A DNA stretch of 64,000 nt, from positions 69,440 to 133,439 of the forward strand of contig JAKUCV010002183.1 of assembly GCA_028386065.3 (NCBI GenBank), written 5' to 3'. The position numbers and the translations under genes were made by a program. Numbering within the stretch: position 1 is the first letter of the stretch; each line of letters begins with the position of its first letter. The DNA is from Turnera subulata. Taxonomy: Eukaryota > Streptophyta > Magnoliopsida > Malpighiales > Passifloraceae. The notes beneath the pieces are model-generated. The model was not told the origin of the DNA and did not search any database. It saw only the letters and a program-made list of their open reading frames with translations. Shown here one piece after another: positions 10,643 to 20,895 of this stretch.

Positions 10643-12380
10643 ATGGCTTCTTCAAGTAATTATACAGGAATCTTTGAAGGACAATCCACCACTCGCCCAC
10701 CGCTCTTTGATGGCACCAACTACACCTACTAGAAGGAGAGGATGAGAATCTTTCTCCAAGCCAACAACTTTTCTCTTTGCCAAATCATGAAGAACGGAGA
10801 GCAAATTCCAACCAAGAAAGTTGGTGAAACCACGGTGACAAAGACGGAAGCGGAGTATGACGCTGCAGACATTACGAAGGTTTAAAATAATGCCAAGGCA
10901 ATCAACCTGCTTTATTGTGCAGTCAACCCCGATGACTACCGGAAAATCTCTTGCTGCACAACCGCAAAAGAAATGTGGGATAAGCTGGAAATTACCTACG
11001 AAAGAACCGATCAAGTTCGAGAGGCCAAAATCGACTCTCTCACTGCAGAATATGAACTCTTTCGAATGAAAGAGGACGAGAGAATAGAGGAGATGTTCGA
11101 ACAATTTTCTAAAATCATAAATAACCTTCATGCTCTCAAGAAGGTTTATTCTGACAAGGACTTGGTCAGAAAAGTCCTTAGATGCCTCACTCCCGAACGG
11201 GCGTTCGAAGGCCGACGCAATCTATGAAAATATCAGGATATCGAACACCACCATCGATGGTCTTAGAGGTAATCTTTTAACCTATGAAACCACTATTCTT
11301 AAACCTTCTTTGCAAGAACCAAGGAAAAAGAACCTAGCACTCAAAGCTTCCACTTCCAAGACGCAAGAGCTCATCGAGTCAGACTCTAGCGATGACGATC
11401 TAGAACTCGGACTTGTTATCCGAAAATTCCACAAGTTCATGAAGAAGGAATTTGAGAGGAAAGGGAAGAAGCTGTCCGGTCCACCCAAGTACTATGGATG
11501 TGGAGAGGTTGGGCACATCAAGCCTAAATGCCCCAAGGTGAAGGAAGGAAAAGAGAAGAAGCCATACAAGAAGCAAAGGGCATACATTTTTTGGGGAGGC
11601 GACTCCGGTGATGAATCATCGGACAGTGATGAAGAAGAAACCACCAAACTATGTCTCATGGCGCGAGAGGAAGAACCGGAAGAGGTAAGTACTTCTCACT
11701 CAAGTGAAGATTTCACTTTTGAAGAATTGCAAGATGCATTTAATGAGCTTTATAGTGAATACATCTCTGCTTCTAAAGTTAATAAGGGTTTAAAGAAACA
11801 AATTACAACTTTAGGAAATAATGTGGAAAAGTTGTCTAATGAAAATGTAAAGCTTAAAGAAGAGAATAAATTCTACGGGAAGAAGAGTGCTAATAAATCG
11901 GAAAGTCCAATTAAGGAATGTTCATCATGTAAATCACTAAAGGAACAAGTTGAAGAACTTGAAACAAAAACTAAGGAGTGTTCATCATGCATATCTTTAA
12001 GGGAACAAGTTGAAAAACTTGAAACAACTTTAAAGAAATTTAATACTCCTCAAAAGAACCTAAATTCTCTCTTAGGTAATTTGCAATCAACTAAACATGG
12101 AGTAGGATTAAAAAACGAAGCTAAGAAGAAGAAAATTGAGACTAAGCCTAGGAAACCTAAGGTTCAACCTAAGGAAAACAAGGTGAGTAAAGTGCACAAA
12201 CTTAGGCAACATAGTAACTATTATTAACCTAGAAGGATGTATAACCCAAATGTTATTTGCCACTATTGTAATAGGGTAGGACACATTGCTCCTGTTTGCT
12301 TTACTAGGCATTGGCATTGGGCACAAGAAGAAGCTTATTACCGGCATGCCCCTAACACTCAAAGACCCAAGAAGATTTGG
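10643..12380 (+). pseudogene. gag of Copia element (broken)
   Basis: ATG at 10643 opens MASSSNYTG and a Copia capsid region (PPLFDGTNYTY; then AKEMWDKLEITYERTDQV). TAG at 10730-10732 and TAA at 10883-10885 interrupt it, where Trp and Gln would be expected, and a frameshift falls near 11200. The second half (11130-12227) carries one CCHC knuckle (YYGCGEVGHIKPKC), a Lys/Glu-rich coiled-coil region with a repeated ECSSCKSLKEQVEEL-type unit (about 11920-12020), and after a TAA a second knuckle (CHYCNRVGHIAPVC, about 12260). Two knuckles and a long coiled coil fit SIRE-type Gag. Confidence 0.88.
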
Positions 12381-12417
12381 GTACCAAAATCTCATTGATT
12401 TGCTTTTGTAGGTATGC

Positions 12418-13878
12418 TTGAAGGCATCAAGTGTACTTTGGTACCTTGAGAGCGGATGCTCCAAGCACATGACCGGAGAAGCATCCAAGTTCTTGCAAAT
12501 TAAGCCATCAAATGGAGGAAACATTGTCTTTGGAGACAATAACAAAGGAAAGATCATCGGTATTGGCTCGGTTGGTAAAAATGAATCTTCCTCCATTGAT
12601 AATGTTTTACTTGTTAAAGGTCTTGAGTATAATCTCTTGAGCATAAGTCAATTATGTGACAAGGGAAATCGTGTGATTTTCGATTCCAAGTCATGCACCG
12701 TAGAACGTCTTAGCGATAATAAGATTATCCTACATGGTGACAGAATTGACAATATTTATATGGTTAACCTACAAGAATCTTCATCAAAATTTTCAAAATG
12801 CCTAATGAGCAAAGAAGATGATATGTGGCTATGGCATCGTAGAATAGCTCATATAAATATGAAGCTTTTGAACAAACTAGTCTCTCAAGACTTAGTAGTT
12901 GGTATTCCAAAAATTAAGTTTGAGAAGGACTCTATATGTGATGCATGTCAAAAGGGGAAGCAAGTGCGAGCTTCGTTTCAGGCTAAAAACGTTGTCTTAA
13001 CTTCTAGACCGCTTCAACTCTTGCACATGGATCTCTTTGGTCCCTCACAAATCAAAAGTTTTGGAGGCAACTATTATGCCTTTGTAATTGTTGATGATTA
13101 CACTAGATTCACTTGGACTTTATTTCTTACCCATAAAAGTGAAGCATTCAATGTTTTCAAGAGCTTTCTTAAGAAAGTCCAAAATGAGAAAGATTGTTTA
13201 ATTGCTAGCATTAGAAGTGATCATGGCAATGAGCACAATTTCTCAGCTCCTCGGACACTACAACAAAATGGCATTGTAAAACGCAGAATTGGTGTCTTGA
13301 GGAAATGGCAAGAACAATGCTCAATGAGGCTAAAGTTCCCAAGTATTTCTGGGCTGATGCAGTGAGTAGGCTTGCTATGTGTTAAACCGAGCAATCATTA
13401 GGCCAATACTCATGAAAACTCCCTATGAACTATACAAGGGAAGAAAGCCTAAAATTTCTCATTTCCGAGTTTTTGGATGCAAATGTTTTATTCATAATAA
13501 TGGGAAAGATAACTTGGGCAAATTTGATGCAAAAGCTGATGAAGGTATCTTTCTTGGTTATTTATTGCGCAGCAAAGCGTATAGAGTTTTTAACAAACGC
13601 ACCTTAACCATTGAGGAGTTCCCTCATGTTGTATTTGCAGAAAATGATACTCGCTTGGCGAGAAAGGATTTTTGTGATGATCTTGTAGGTACACTTGAGA
13701 AGATATCTTTGGGTGACGAGGAAAAAGAAGAGCAAAGCCACTTACCCAAAGAAGGTAACACCCCTGCGGAATCATCTTCTCATCAAGACAATGCAAATGC
13801 GAAAGGAACAACGGTTGATGTCAACCAAGAACTACCTAGAGAATGGCGTCCAAAGACCATCCTCTTGAAATGGTAATT
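12418..13878 (+). pseudogene. Protease and integrase of Copia element
   Basis: The protease motif is WYLESGCSKHMTG; the family active site is DSG, so the catalytic Asp is replaced by Glu. The GAG-pre-integrase region follows (LWHRRIAHINMKLLNKL, CDACQKGKQVRASF). The integrase core has LHMDLFGPSQIKSFGG, IVDDYTRFTW and IRSDHGNEHNFSAPRTLQQNGIV; the expected Glu after QNG is not in place (VKRR). A frameshift near 13365 moves the C-terminal part to another frame (13379-13876, FRVFGCKCFIHN). It is a dead copy of the Copia processing and integration enzymes. Confidence 0.9.
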
Positions 13879-15489
13879 GGTGATATCAACCATGGGGTAA
13901 GTACTCATAATTCCCTTAGAGATACTGTAGGTCACATGGCATTTGTTTCACAAATTGAGCCTACAACCATTTCTGAAGCAATTAATGATGAACATTGGAC
14001 CTTGGCTATGCAAGAAGAGCTAAACCAATTCAAACGTAATGATGTTTGGAAATTGGTTCCAAGGCCCATTGATCATACAATAATTGGCACGAAATGGGTG
14101 CTCAGAAATAAATTAGATGAAAATGGCATAATAACTAGAAACAAGGCTTGGTTAGTAGCTAAGGGTTATAATCAAGAAGAGGGAATCAATTTTGAAGAAA
14201 CATATGCACCCGTTGCATGATTAGAAGCCATTCACCTATTGCTTGCATTTGCATCATCAATGAACTTTAAGTTGTATCAAATGGATGTTAAAAGTGCATT
14301 TCTAAATGGCTTCATTCAAGAAGAAGTGTATGTTGATCAACCTCCAGGCTTTGAAGATCATGCATTTCCTGATCATGTTTTCAAACTTAAGAAAGCACTC
14401 TACGGTCTTAAACAAGCTCCCCGAGCTTGGTATGAACGTTTGAGCAAATTTCTTTTGGACAATGGGTTCAAAAGGGGGAAGGTTGATACTACACTCTTTA
14501 TTAAAAGTAAAAACAACGGCATCCTCTTAATACAAATTAATGTAGATGACATCATTTTCGGTGCTACTAACATATCCTTGTGCAAGGAATTCTCTAATAT
14601 GAAGACCAGCGAATTTGAGATGTCCATGATGGGAGAATTGACCTTCTTTTTGGGCCTGCAAGTTAAACAAATGAAGGAAGGCACATTCATCTCACAATCA
14701 AAGTATTGCAAGGAATTGCTTAAGCGCTTTGAAATGGACGGATCAAAGGAAATGGCCACACCAATGAGCACTTCCGAACATCTAGACAAGGATGAAAAAG
14801 GTAAGAAAGTTGAGGTCAAAAAGTATCGAGGTATGATCGGATCCCTTCTTTACTTAACCGCAAGTAGGCCAGACATTATGTTCAGTGTGTGTTTGTGTGC
14901 TAGGTATCAATCATGTCCTAAAGAGTCTCATCTTAAGGCAATTAAAAGAATTATGAAATACCTAATAGGCACAATCAATGTTGGACTATGGTATCCTAAA
15001 GGTTCTACACTTCAACTCATAGGCTATTCCGACTCAGACTTTGCAGGATGCAAACTAGATTGTAAGAGTACTAGTGGAACCTGTCACTTACTTGGCAGCT
15101 CCTTAGTTTCTTGGTTTAGTAAGAAACAAGCTAGTGTAGCCTTATCCACTACCGAGGCGGAATACATTGCAGCTGGTAGTTGTTGTGCTCAAATTATTTG
15201 GATGAAACAACAGCTAGAGGATTATGGTCTTAACATCAATCACATTCCTCTTAGGTGTGACAATACTAGTGCCATAAGTCTAACTAAGAATCCAATCTTA
15301 CATTCAAGGACTAAACATATTGACATTAGACATCACTTTATTAGAGATCATGTTCTCAAGAGAGATATAGCTATTGAATTTGTGGACACAAAATTTCAAC
15401 TAGCCGATATTTTTACGAAACCCTTAGAGAAAGATTCATTCTTCCGGATTCGAAATGAACTAGGAATACTTGACTCAACATTGATCTAA
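13843..15489 (+). pseudogene. Reverse transcriptase and RNase H of Copia element
   Basis: Two open stretches in the same frame, 13843-14220 and 14239-15489, are separated by TGA at 14218-14220 in the conserved block after YAPVA. Reverse-transcriptase motifs: GTKWVLRNKLDENG, YQMDVKSAFLNG, QAPRAWY and the catalytic NVDDIIFGAT. RNase H: GYSDSDFAGC, then SWFSKKQASVALSTTEAEYI and the end motif QLADIFTKPLEKDSF. It ends with TAA after 15486. Apart from the single TGA this is the best-preserved part of the element, with family-normal order and length. Confidence 0.93.
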
Positions 15490-15622
15490 TTTGTACATTT
15501 TTGTATGGTGTTATCGTATTAATTCTATACTGACTTTAGCATCGGAGTGTTTTCTAAATTATTTTGCAAGTACCCCTCATTTAGGCAAAAAGATAGGGGG
15601 AACAAGAATGCAGAGACTGCAA

Positions 15623-16148
15623 AACATCGATGTTGCTCAATGAAACATCGATGTTTTGCCTATACAAACCTGGACCCGAGGCTGTCCAACATCGATGTTG
15701 AGGATCAAAACATCGATGTTGAGTGGATTTCAGCTCATATCATTCTCAAGCAGTAGCTTAAAACATCGATGTCAAGAGCCCAACATTGATGTTCCATCAT
15801 GTGCAGAATCAAGCAATTGACAAGATAAATCAACATCGATGTTTAGTATCGAACATCGATGTTCAGTAAGTATTTTTCTTTCCAGTAGTTTTAAACATCG
15901 ATGCTTCCAGGTAAGACATCGATGTTCTGTCATTACAGTTTGAAATTTTTCATCTAGTAGTTTTAAACATCGATGTTCACATATTATAACATCGATGTTG
16001 TTTTGATTGGCGGCATTTCAAACTCTGACCAGAGGCACAGAAACATCGATGTTGCCCAATCAACATCGATGTTCAGACGTCACTTTTTAAAAATATAGCC
16101 GTTGGAGAGCATGAAACATCGATGTTTCTTGACCAAGACATCGATGTT
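15623..16148 (+). promoter_or_regulatory. Internal AACATCGATGTT palindrome array (16 sites) upstream of extra ORF
   Basis: Eight pairs start at 15623/15644, 15688/15709, 15762/15782, 15832/15852, 15894/15915, 15966/15988, 16042/16062 and 16115/16137. Spacing within pairs is 20-22 bp, and pairs recur every 62-76 bp. Two exact MSA-type motifs (TAGCCGTTGGA, reverse TCCAACGGCTA) lie at 16096-16106 and 16182-16192. A TATA box follows at 16233, so the layout copies the LTR promoter. Confidence 0.9.
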
Positions 16149-16232
16149 TAGCTGTTATGTTTCAAAAATATAGCTGTTATCTAGCCGTTGGAGCCTGTTT
16201 TAAGGACTACAACAGCTCTATTTTGGCTCCCC

Positions 16233-16240
16233 TATATAAA
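16233..16240 (+). promoter_or_regulatory. TATA box before extra ORF
   Basis: TATATAAA lies about 85 bp after the last palindrome and 93 bp before the ATG at 16333. The sequence after it (ATGCCTCCCTCTGT, then ACTCTCTAC) resembles that after the LTR TATA box. Confidence 0.65.
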
Positions 16241-16332
16241 TGATGCCTCCCTCTGTCATTTTATACACTCTCTACTGTTCCTTATTCAACATTTCCTCTC
16301 AAAATCTATTCTCCTACTCATTTTTCACAAGT

Positions 16333-19220
16333 ATGGCAGGTGGGAAGAAATCTTCCAAGGGCAAATCTCCCGCTAAGGAGAGACCATCAAAGCAAAGAGG
16401 AGGCTCTTCAAGCTCAGCTCATCAATTTGCCGTGGAAGGAACCTCAATTTGGTTCTCTTCCAGAGCCGAACTTCACAACTTCATGTCTCTCTTTTCCAAG
16501 CGCCCCATTGCAACCCCTCGATATCTTTCGGTGATTTATCCGAGCATGAAGAAGTACACACAGCTGGAGCCCCTTCTTCGAGCATCGGGATTATGGGCGT
16601 TCATGACCAGCAGTCTCCTTCAATACAGTGCCGACTTTGTACGAGCCTTCTACTCCACCCTCCGCCGAGATGGTGATAACCTGACTGCTCACGTAAATGG
16701 AGTATCCATCAACATGACGTTGGAGGAATTCGGGACGCTTGTTGTCTTGCCTTTTCAGAGAGACGATATTGTATCATATAGAGGTGATCATTGGGCCACA
16801 ACCCATGAACCACCCTTTCTGAATGAGCTTGGCTTCACGACCCTTGTTTGACACAGTTCCCGGAGGCCAACCATCCATTCCATTAACCCGGAGTACCGAG
16901 TTCTATTCTACCTTTTCACCCGGGTCATTAAGCCAAGAGACAGAAATCACACAGTCATATCCGTTGAAGATATGAAAGTGCTTCATGCCATCATTCACCA
17001 TGCACCAATTAATTGGGCACGATTTGTGCTTATGCACATGTCGGACTATCCGCCCGCATTTCCTGAGCATCCCCTTGTGAACATCCAAATTTGACCCACG
17101 AACATTTCATTAAAATTAGATTCTAGACATGCTTAAGCTCAAGGTTGATGAGATGATTTGATTTTGAGTGAAGGCATGATAGGAATTTAACTTAGTGGAA
17201 TTAATGTATTTTGATAATCTAAACCTTCATGTGTTTGATCCTAGGATTAATGAGATAATTTAATCTTAGGATAAAATGTATAATAAGGTTTATGTGCATT
17301 AAAATATGTTGCTTTGGGCCTTTTATTTGTTTTCAACCCAATTATATTGAGATGATTTATTCTTGGGTTAGGAATGGATTTAAGGGTCCAAATTAATTAT
17401 TCTCCAGAATTTGTCCAGCCCATTAACACATTTCTTCAGATCAATTTTAGCTCTGATTTTCGTGGAAAATCAGAGTTAATTATCATTTAAGAGATTTTGT
17501 GTTTTTGGTATGATTTTGGGTGTTAATGTGCAATCTTTTGATTATGGAATGATTTGGGGGAGTGCTAATCAAGTAATTGAGTGATTCTAGGTAGATTAGG
17601 GGTTGATTACGCGGTAGGATCAAATCAGAGCTGAATTAGGGGGATTGAGGAGCAAAAAAGGAAAGAACGCACAAAATCGGGAGGGCTCGGTGGTCATCAC
17701 GGGATGGCCACCAAGCCCTGGCGGTCTTGTGGCCATGACCGCCGGCCATGGAGGTCATGGGTGCCCAGGATCTCCGAAAATCTCCGATTTTGTTTCTTTT
17801 TCGATCCCACGCGGTTTTGGACCAGATTTTCGGGCATAATCTTCACCATTAAGCAGGTCCACGCCCCTAGGCTTCCCAGAACACTATAAATAGGACCCCT
17901 CTCACACATTTTAAGACACACACAATCTTTCTCACATACACACCCATAAGCTTTTCTTGCTTGGAGAAACTCTACTTCTCCAAGCTTAGAAATATTTTCT
18001 AAGGCAGAAACTCTGGAGGATTTTCGTGGGGAGCATCAGTAGTAGCTCAGCAAGGAGGAATCAAGGAGAGGATCAACCATAGAGCTAAGGAGTGGCAAGA
18101 AGGTGGGTGTAGAACTCAAACCATTGCAAGGAGCTAGAGGAGGGCTACGTAAGGTAATCCTAAATCTCTTTTTTTGATTGATTCTGGCTGATTTATTGCT
18201 GATGCTTTTGATGATGTAAGTGGTCACTGTGTGACATGTTTAGAACTACGTGGCTTTGACCCCTGTCACTCGGGTACGTAGGTAGTCTCGGTTTCACAAC
18301 GGGATGCAAGCCAAGTCTTTTCCTTCCCCCTTTCTTTATTTTCCACACTTGCATACTTGCACACTTGCACAAGGTGCACTTTTCTCTTTGATTGCATAAG
18401 GTTTCGACCCAACATGGATGGGTGCCTAACACCTTCCCATCCGTGACGAACCCCCGATCCCATATCTTTGGTTCGCCATGACCGGTTGCCTAAGGAGTCA
18501 TATGAAGGTTTTTCCCAAGTTTTTCCCTTAATAAAACTTGGATGGAGACTCTAATGATATGGGATTGACCTGAGGAAGAAGGTGAAAGGAATAGGTGAAT
18601 AGGCCCAAGTGATTTTGGGTCGGGTATTCACACCCCTACCATATGCCTTCCTGGTAGTGCAAATTTTGTTGAATGCAGGTGTTAATGCTCGCGTAGGCGC
18701 ACAAATTCCCCACCCAAAAATTTGGACAATAAGTGATGCCACATTTCGCAGCAGAAAATCTGTGGAAGAACCAAGGACCGGCCAAACTTCCGAGCAAGCT
18801 CCAGGGACTGCCCAAGCAGAAAGTTCCCGTGCAGCCCCTTCTCGACGCCGAACCTCCGGAGTCACTCTTGAGTCCATTGCTGACTCCATCCACGGCCTTC
18901 AATTAAGCATGACAAGCATGGGCCGAGCAATAGAGAGGATTGGCACGGAAGTGCAAAGACAAGGTCACTCTCTTCGATCTTACTTTGCCCGTGTGAATTA
19001 CAATCCTCCACCATATCACACCACACTTCATGGCTAAAATTTTGAAGATGAAGGTGATGATGATGATGAAGACTTCACTCCAATAGATGTTGAGGATGGT
19101 CAAGAAGGAGGTGATAGTGAAGATGGAGTAGATGAAGAAGAAGAGGAAAACATCCATGCACAACAATCTGATGATGATGATGATGATAATGACGATGGGA
19201 GCGAAAGCCCAACTTTCTAA
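16333..19220 (+). pseudogene. Extra ORF of Copia element (plant transposon-protein-like), split by a solo LTR
   Basis: ATG at 16333 opens a basic N-terminus (MAGGKKSSKGKSPAKERPSK) and then a globular region with LLRASGLWAFM, FVRAFYSTLRRDGDN and VNGVSINMTLEEFGTLVVLP. This resembles the putative plant transposon protein domain seen in many plant genomes (recognition from memory). A TGA at 16849-16851 and a frameshift follow. Coding resemblance continues at 16888-17075 (EYRVLFYLFTRVIKPRDRNH, HAPINWARFVLMHMSDYP), is split by the solo LTR at 17076-18632, and resumes at 18638 (PYAFLVVQILLNAGVN). A helical region (IADSIHGLQLSMTSMGRAIE) and, after a TAA near 19036, a very acidic tail (to 19220) close it. 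It sits where SIRE elements carry an env-like ORF, but no membrane segment is visible. Function unknown. Confidence 0.7.
17076..18632 (+). mobile_element. Solo LTR, Tat/Ogre-like Ty3 family, copy 1 (1557 bp)
   Basis: Starts TGTGAACATCC and ends TATTCACA, flanked by a perfect 5-bp duplication CCCCT (17071-17075 and 18633-18637). No internal domain remains, so it is a solo LTR left by LTR-LTR recombination. Copy 2 is at 55075-56688. TATA box CTATAAATAGG is near 17884. The blocks GGGTGCCTAACACCTTCCC and GGGTACGTAGG near the 3' end recall Tat/Ogre LTRs (family knowledge). Confidence 0.92.
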
Positions 19221-19482
19221 ACTCTTATCTCTTGTTATGTTTGTCTCTTTTTAATTCAATAAAATGTTTACTATTGCTATTTCTTTTTGCTAATGCCAAA
19301 AGGGGGAAGATAAGAAGAAGTATATGCACAAAGAAATAATATGCACCAAGTTAGGGGGAATCATAGTTTGAAAAACATAGGGGGAATTAACCTCACTTAT
19401 GAATTCATAAAACTTCTCACATACTAATCCCTCATTTTGAACTTATAAATTTGGCATATACTCCTATTTATTTGTCATTATC

Positions 19483-19496
19483 AAAAAGGGAGAAAT
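19483..19496 (+). other. Polypurine tract of Copia element
   Basis: AAAAAGGGAGAAAT directly precedes TATTAGAACTC, which looks like an LTR start TGTTAGAACTC with G changed to A. Other purine runs with GGGGGAA lie at 19302, 19352 and 19381. Confidence 0.65.
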
Positions 19497-20895
19497 TATT
19501 AGAACTCATGCCTTCTTGTCTCATTTCAGGGTTTTGGTATTGACAAACAAACCATGACTCAATTGATGACAATCTTGAAGCAAAAAGAAATCAATCAAGG
19601 AGCAAAGAACACAAGAATTGAAGTGAAGTGTTAGGAACTCAAAATTGTACAAAGGTTAAACTCTCAATTCTTCTAAGACATTGGCTCAAAACAAAATCAA
19701 TTTTACTCATGCATAAAAAAACTTTGCTTCAATCATAAAAATCATTTTTGAGCATTGAACATCAATGTTCAAGTTTCGAACATCGATGTTCCTGCCTTCA
19801 CACAATTTTTCAAAAAAGAGGCAGTAGCTCAGAACATCGATGTTGACTTCCTAAACATCGATGTTCTTATGACCGTTGCACTCAAAATCTTTTGCAGCAT
19901 CAAAACATCGATGTTTAACTTTAAGACATCGATGTTCCGTCAATTGTTTTTCTTCAGAACTTTGGCAGAGTCTCAAAACATCGATGTCCAAATGGTAAGC
20001 ATCGATGTTCCAACATCCAACATCGATGTTCTACATTCAGACATCGATGTTCTCATGATGCTCATCTTTAATCTGTTTTGGCAGTGTTCTAAAACATCGA
20101 TGTTCTATTGGAAAACATCGATGTTTTAGTGACCGTTGGTGTCAAAATATCGATGTTCACTTTGTAAACATCGATGTTCTTGTGACCGTTAGTCCAATAA
20201 TTCAAATTTACTGGCTAAAACATCGATGTTCTATTTCTAAACATCGATGTTGTGTCGTTGTGAGCAGACACATTTTTCAACTCCCCATGCTGTTTTGTCT
20301 AAAGGTATTTTGGATTGATTCCACAAACGATCATACATGTTTTGAGACATATAAATAGAGTTATTGCACCTCTGTTTATCACAATAAACTCTCTACATTT
20401 TAAGCATTCATTGTTATTCATTCATACACAATTTGATGAGCCAATATTCTTGAGAATTGAGAGTTTCCTTTATAGAGCTTTACTTGTTACTCATATCCAC
20501 TCTTTGAGAGAGTCTTGCTTTGAGTGATTTTAAGTGTTTTCATACACCTTAAGGGAGGATTGTTCCCTTGTAGCAAATTCATAGGAAGAGTGTCTTTCTT
20601 TCTGTGAGAGAAGTCTTGAAGCGAGGTATCTTCAAGCAAGTAAGTAGAGTTTCGTGTGATTCGTGCTCTAGGTTTGTAAACGGTTTGTTAAGCACCCGGA
20701 AGCTTAACTTAGATAGTGAAATCTTCGAGAGAATCTCTCGGAAGACTGGATTAGCCACACAAGTTGTGTCCGTCAACCAGTATAAATTTTGGTGTGTCCT
20801 TATTCTTTCAATTGTGCATTTAATTCTTGCAAGTTTTTAGTTTCGTCTGAATAACGCTATTCACCCCCCTCTAGCGTAGGGCACCTATTTTAACA
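19497..20895 (+). repeat. 3' LTR of Copia element (about 1.4 kb)
   Basis: The end CCTATTTTAACA at 20895 equals the 5' LTR end. The start is placed after the polypurine tract at 19497; a more cautious start is 19629-19632, where alignable 5' LTR sequence begins. It contains 16 palindromes and a TATA box at 20350-20357. Confidence 0.85.
19758..20251 (+). promoter_or_regulatory. AACATCGATGTT palindrome array in Copia 3' LTR (16 sites)
   Basis: Sites start at 19758, 19779, 19833, 19854, 19904, 19925, 19977, 19998, 20019, 20040, 20093, 20114, 20146, 20167, 20219 and 20240. Four in a row (19977-20040) keep 21-bp spacing; the 5' LTR has one unit fewer here. One inter-pair gap is about 20 bp shorter than in the 5' LTR. 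MSA-like TGACCGTTG lies near 19870 and 20130. Confidence 0.9.

Larger units (their letters stand above)
9326..20895 (+). mobile_element. Ty1/Copia element (SIRE/Maximus-like) with extra 3' ORF
   Basis: LTR retrotransposon in Copia order: gag, protease, integrase, reverse transcriptase, RNase H, then about 4 kb of extra sequence before the 3' LTR. A long region with an additional ORF after pol is the SIRE/Maximus plan (family knowledge). The first part of its 5' LTR is missing here because element A is inserted; the 5' LTR resumes at 9326, equivalent to about 19632 of the 3' LTR. A Tat/Ogre-like solo LTR sits in the extra ORF. All coding regions are broken. The right flank is ACATA; the matching left duplication is outside the window. 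Confidence 0.93.

Noticed and set aside
15623..16148. CRISPR-like appearance of regularly spaced palindromic repeats
   Set aside because: Plant nuclear retrotransposon context, 9-bp spacers, no cas genes and the same array in both LTRs.
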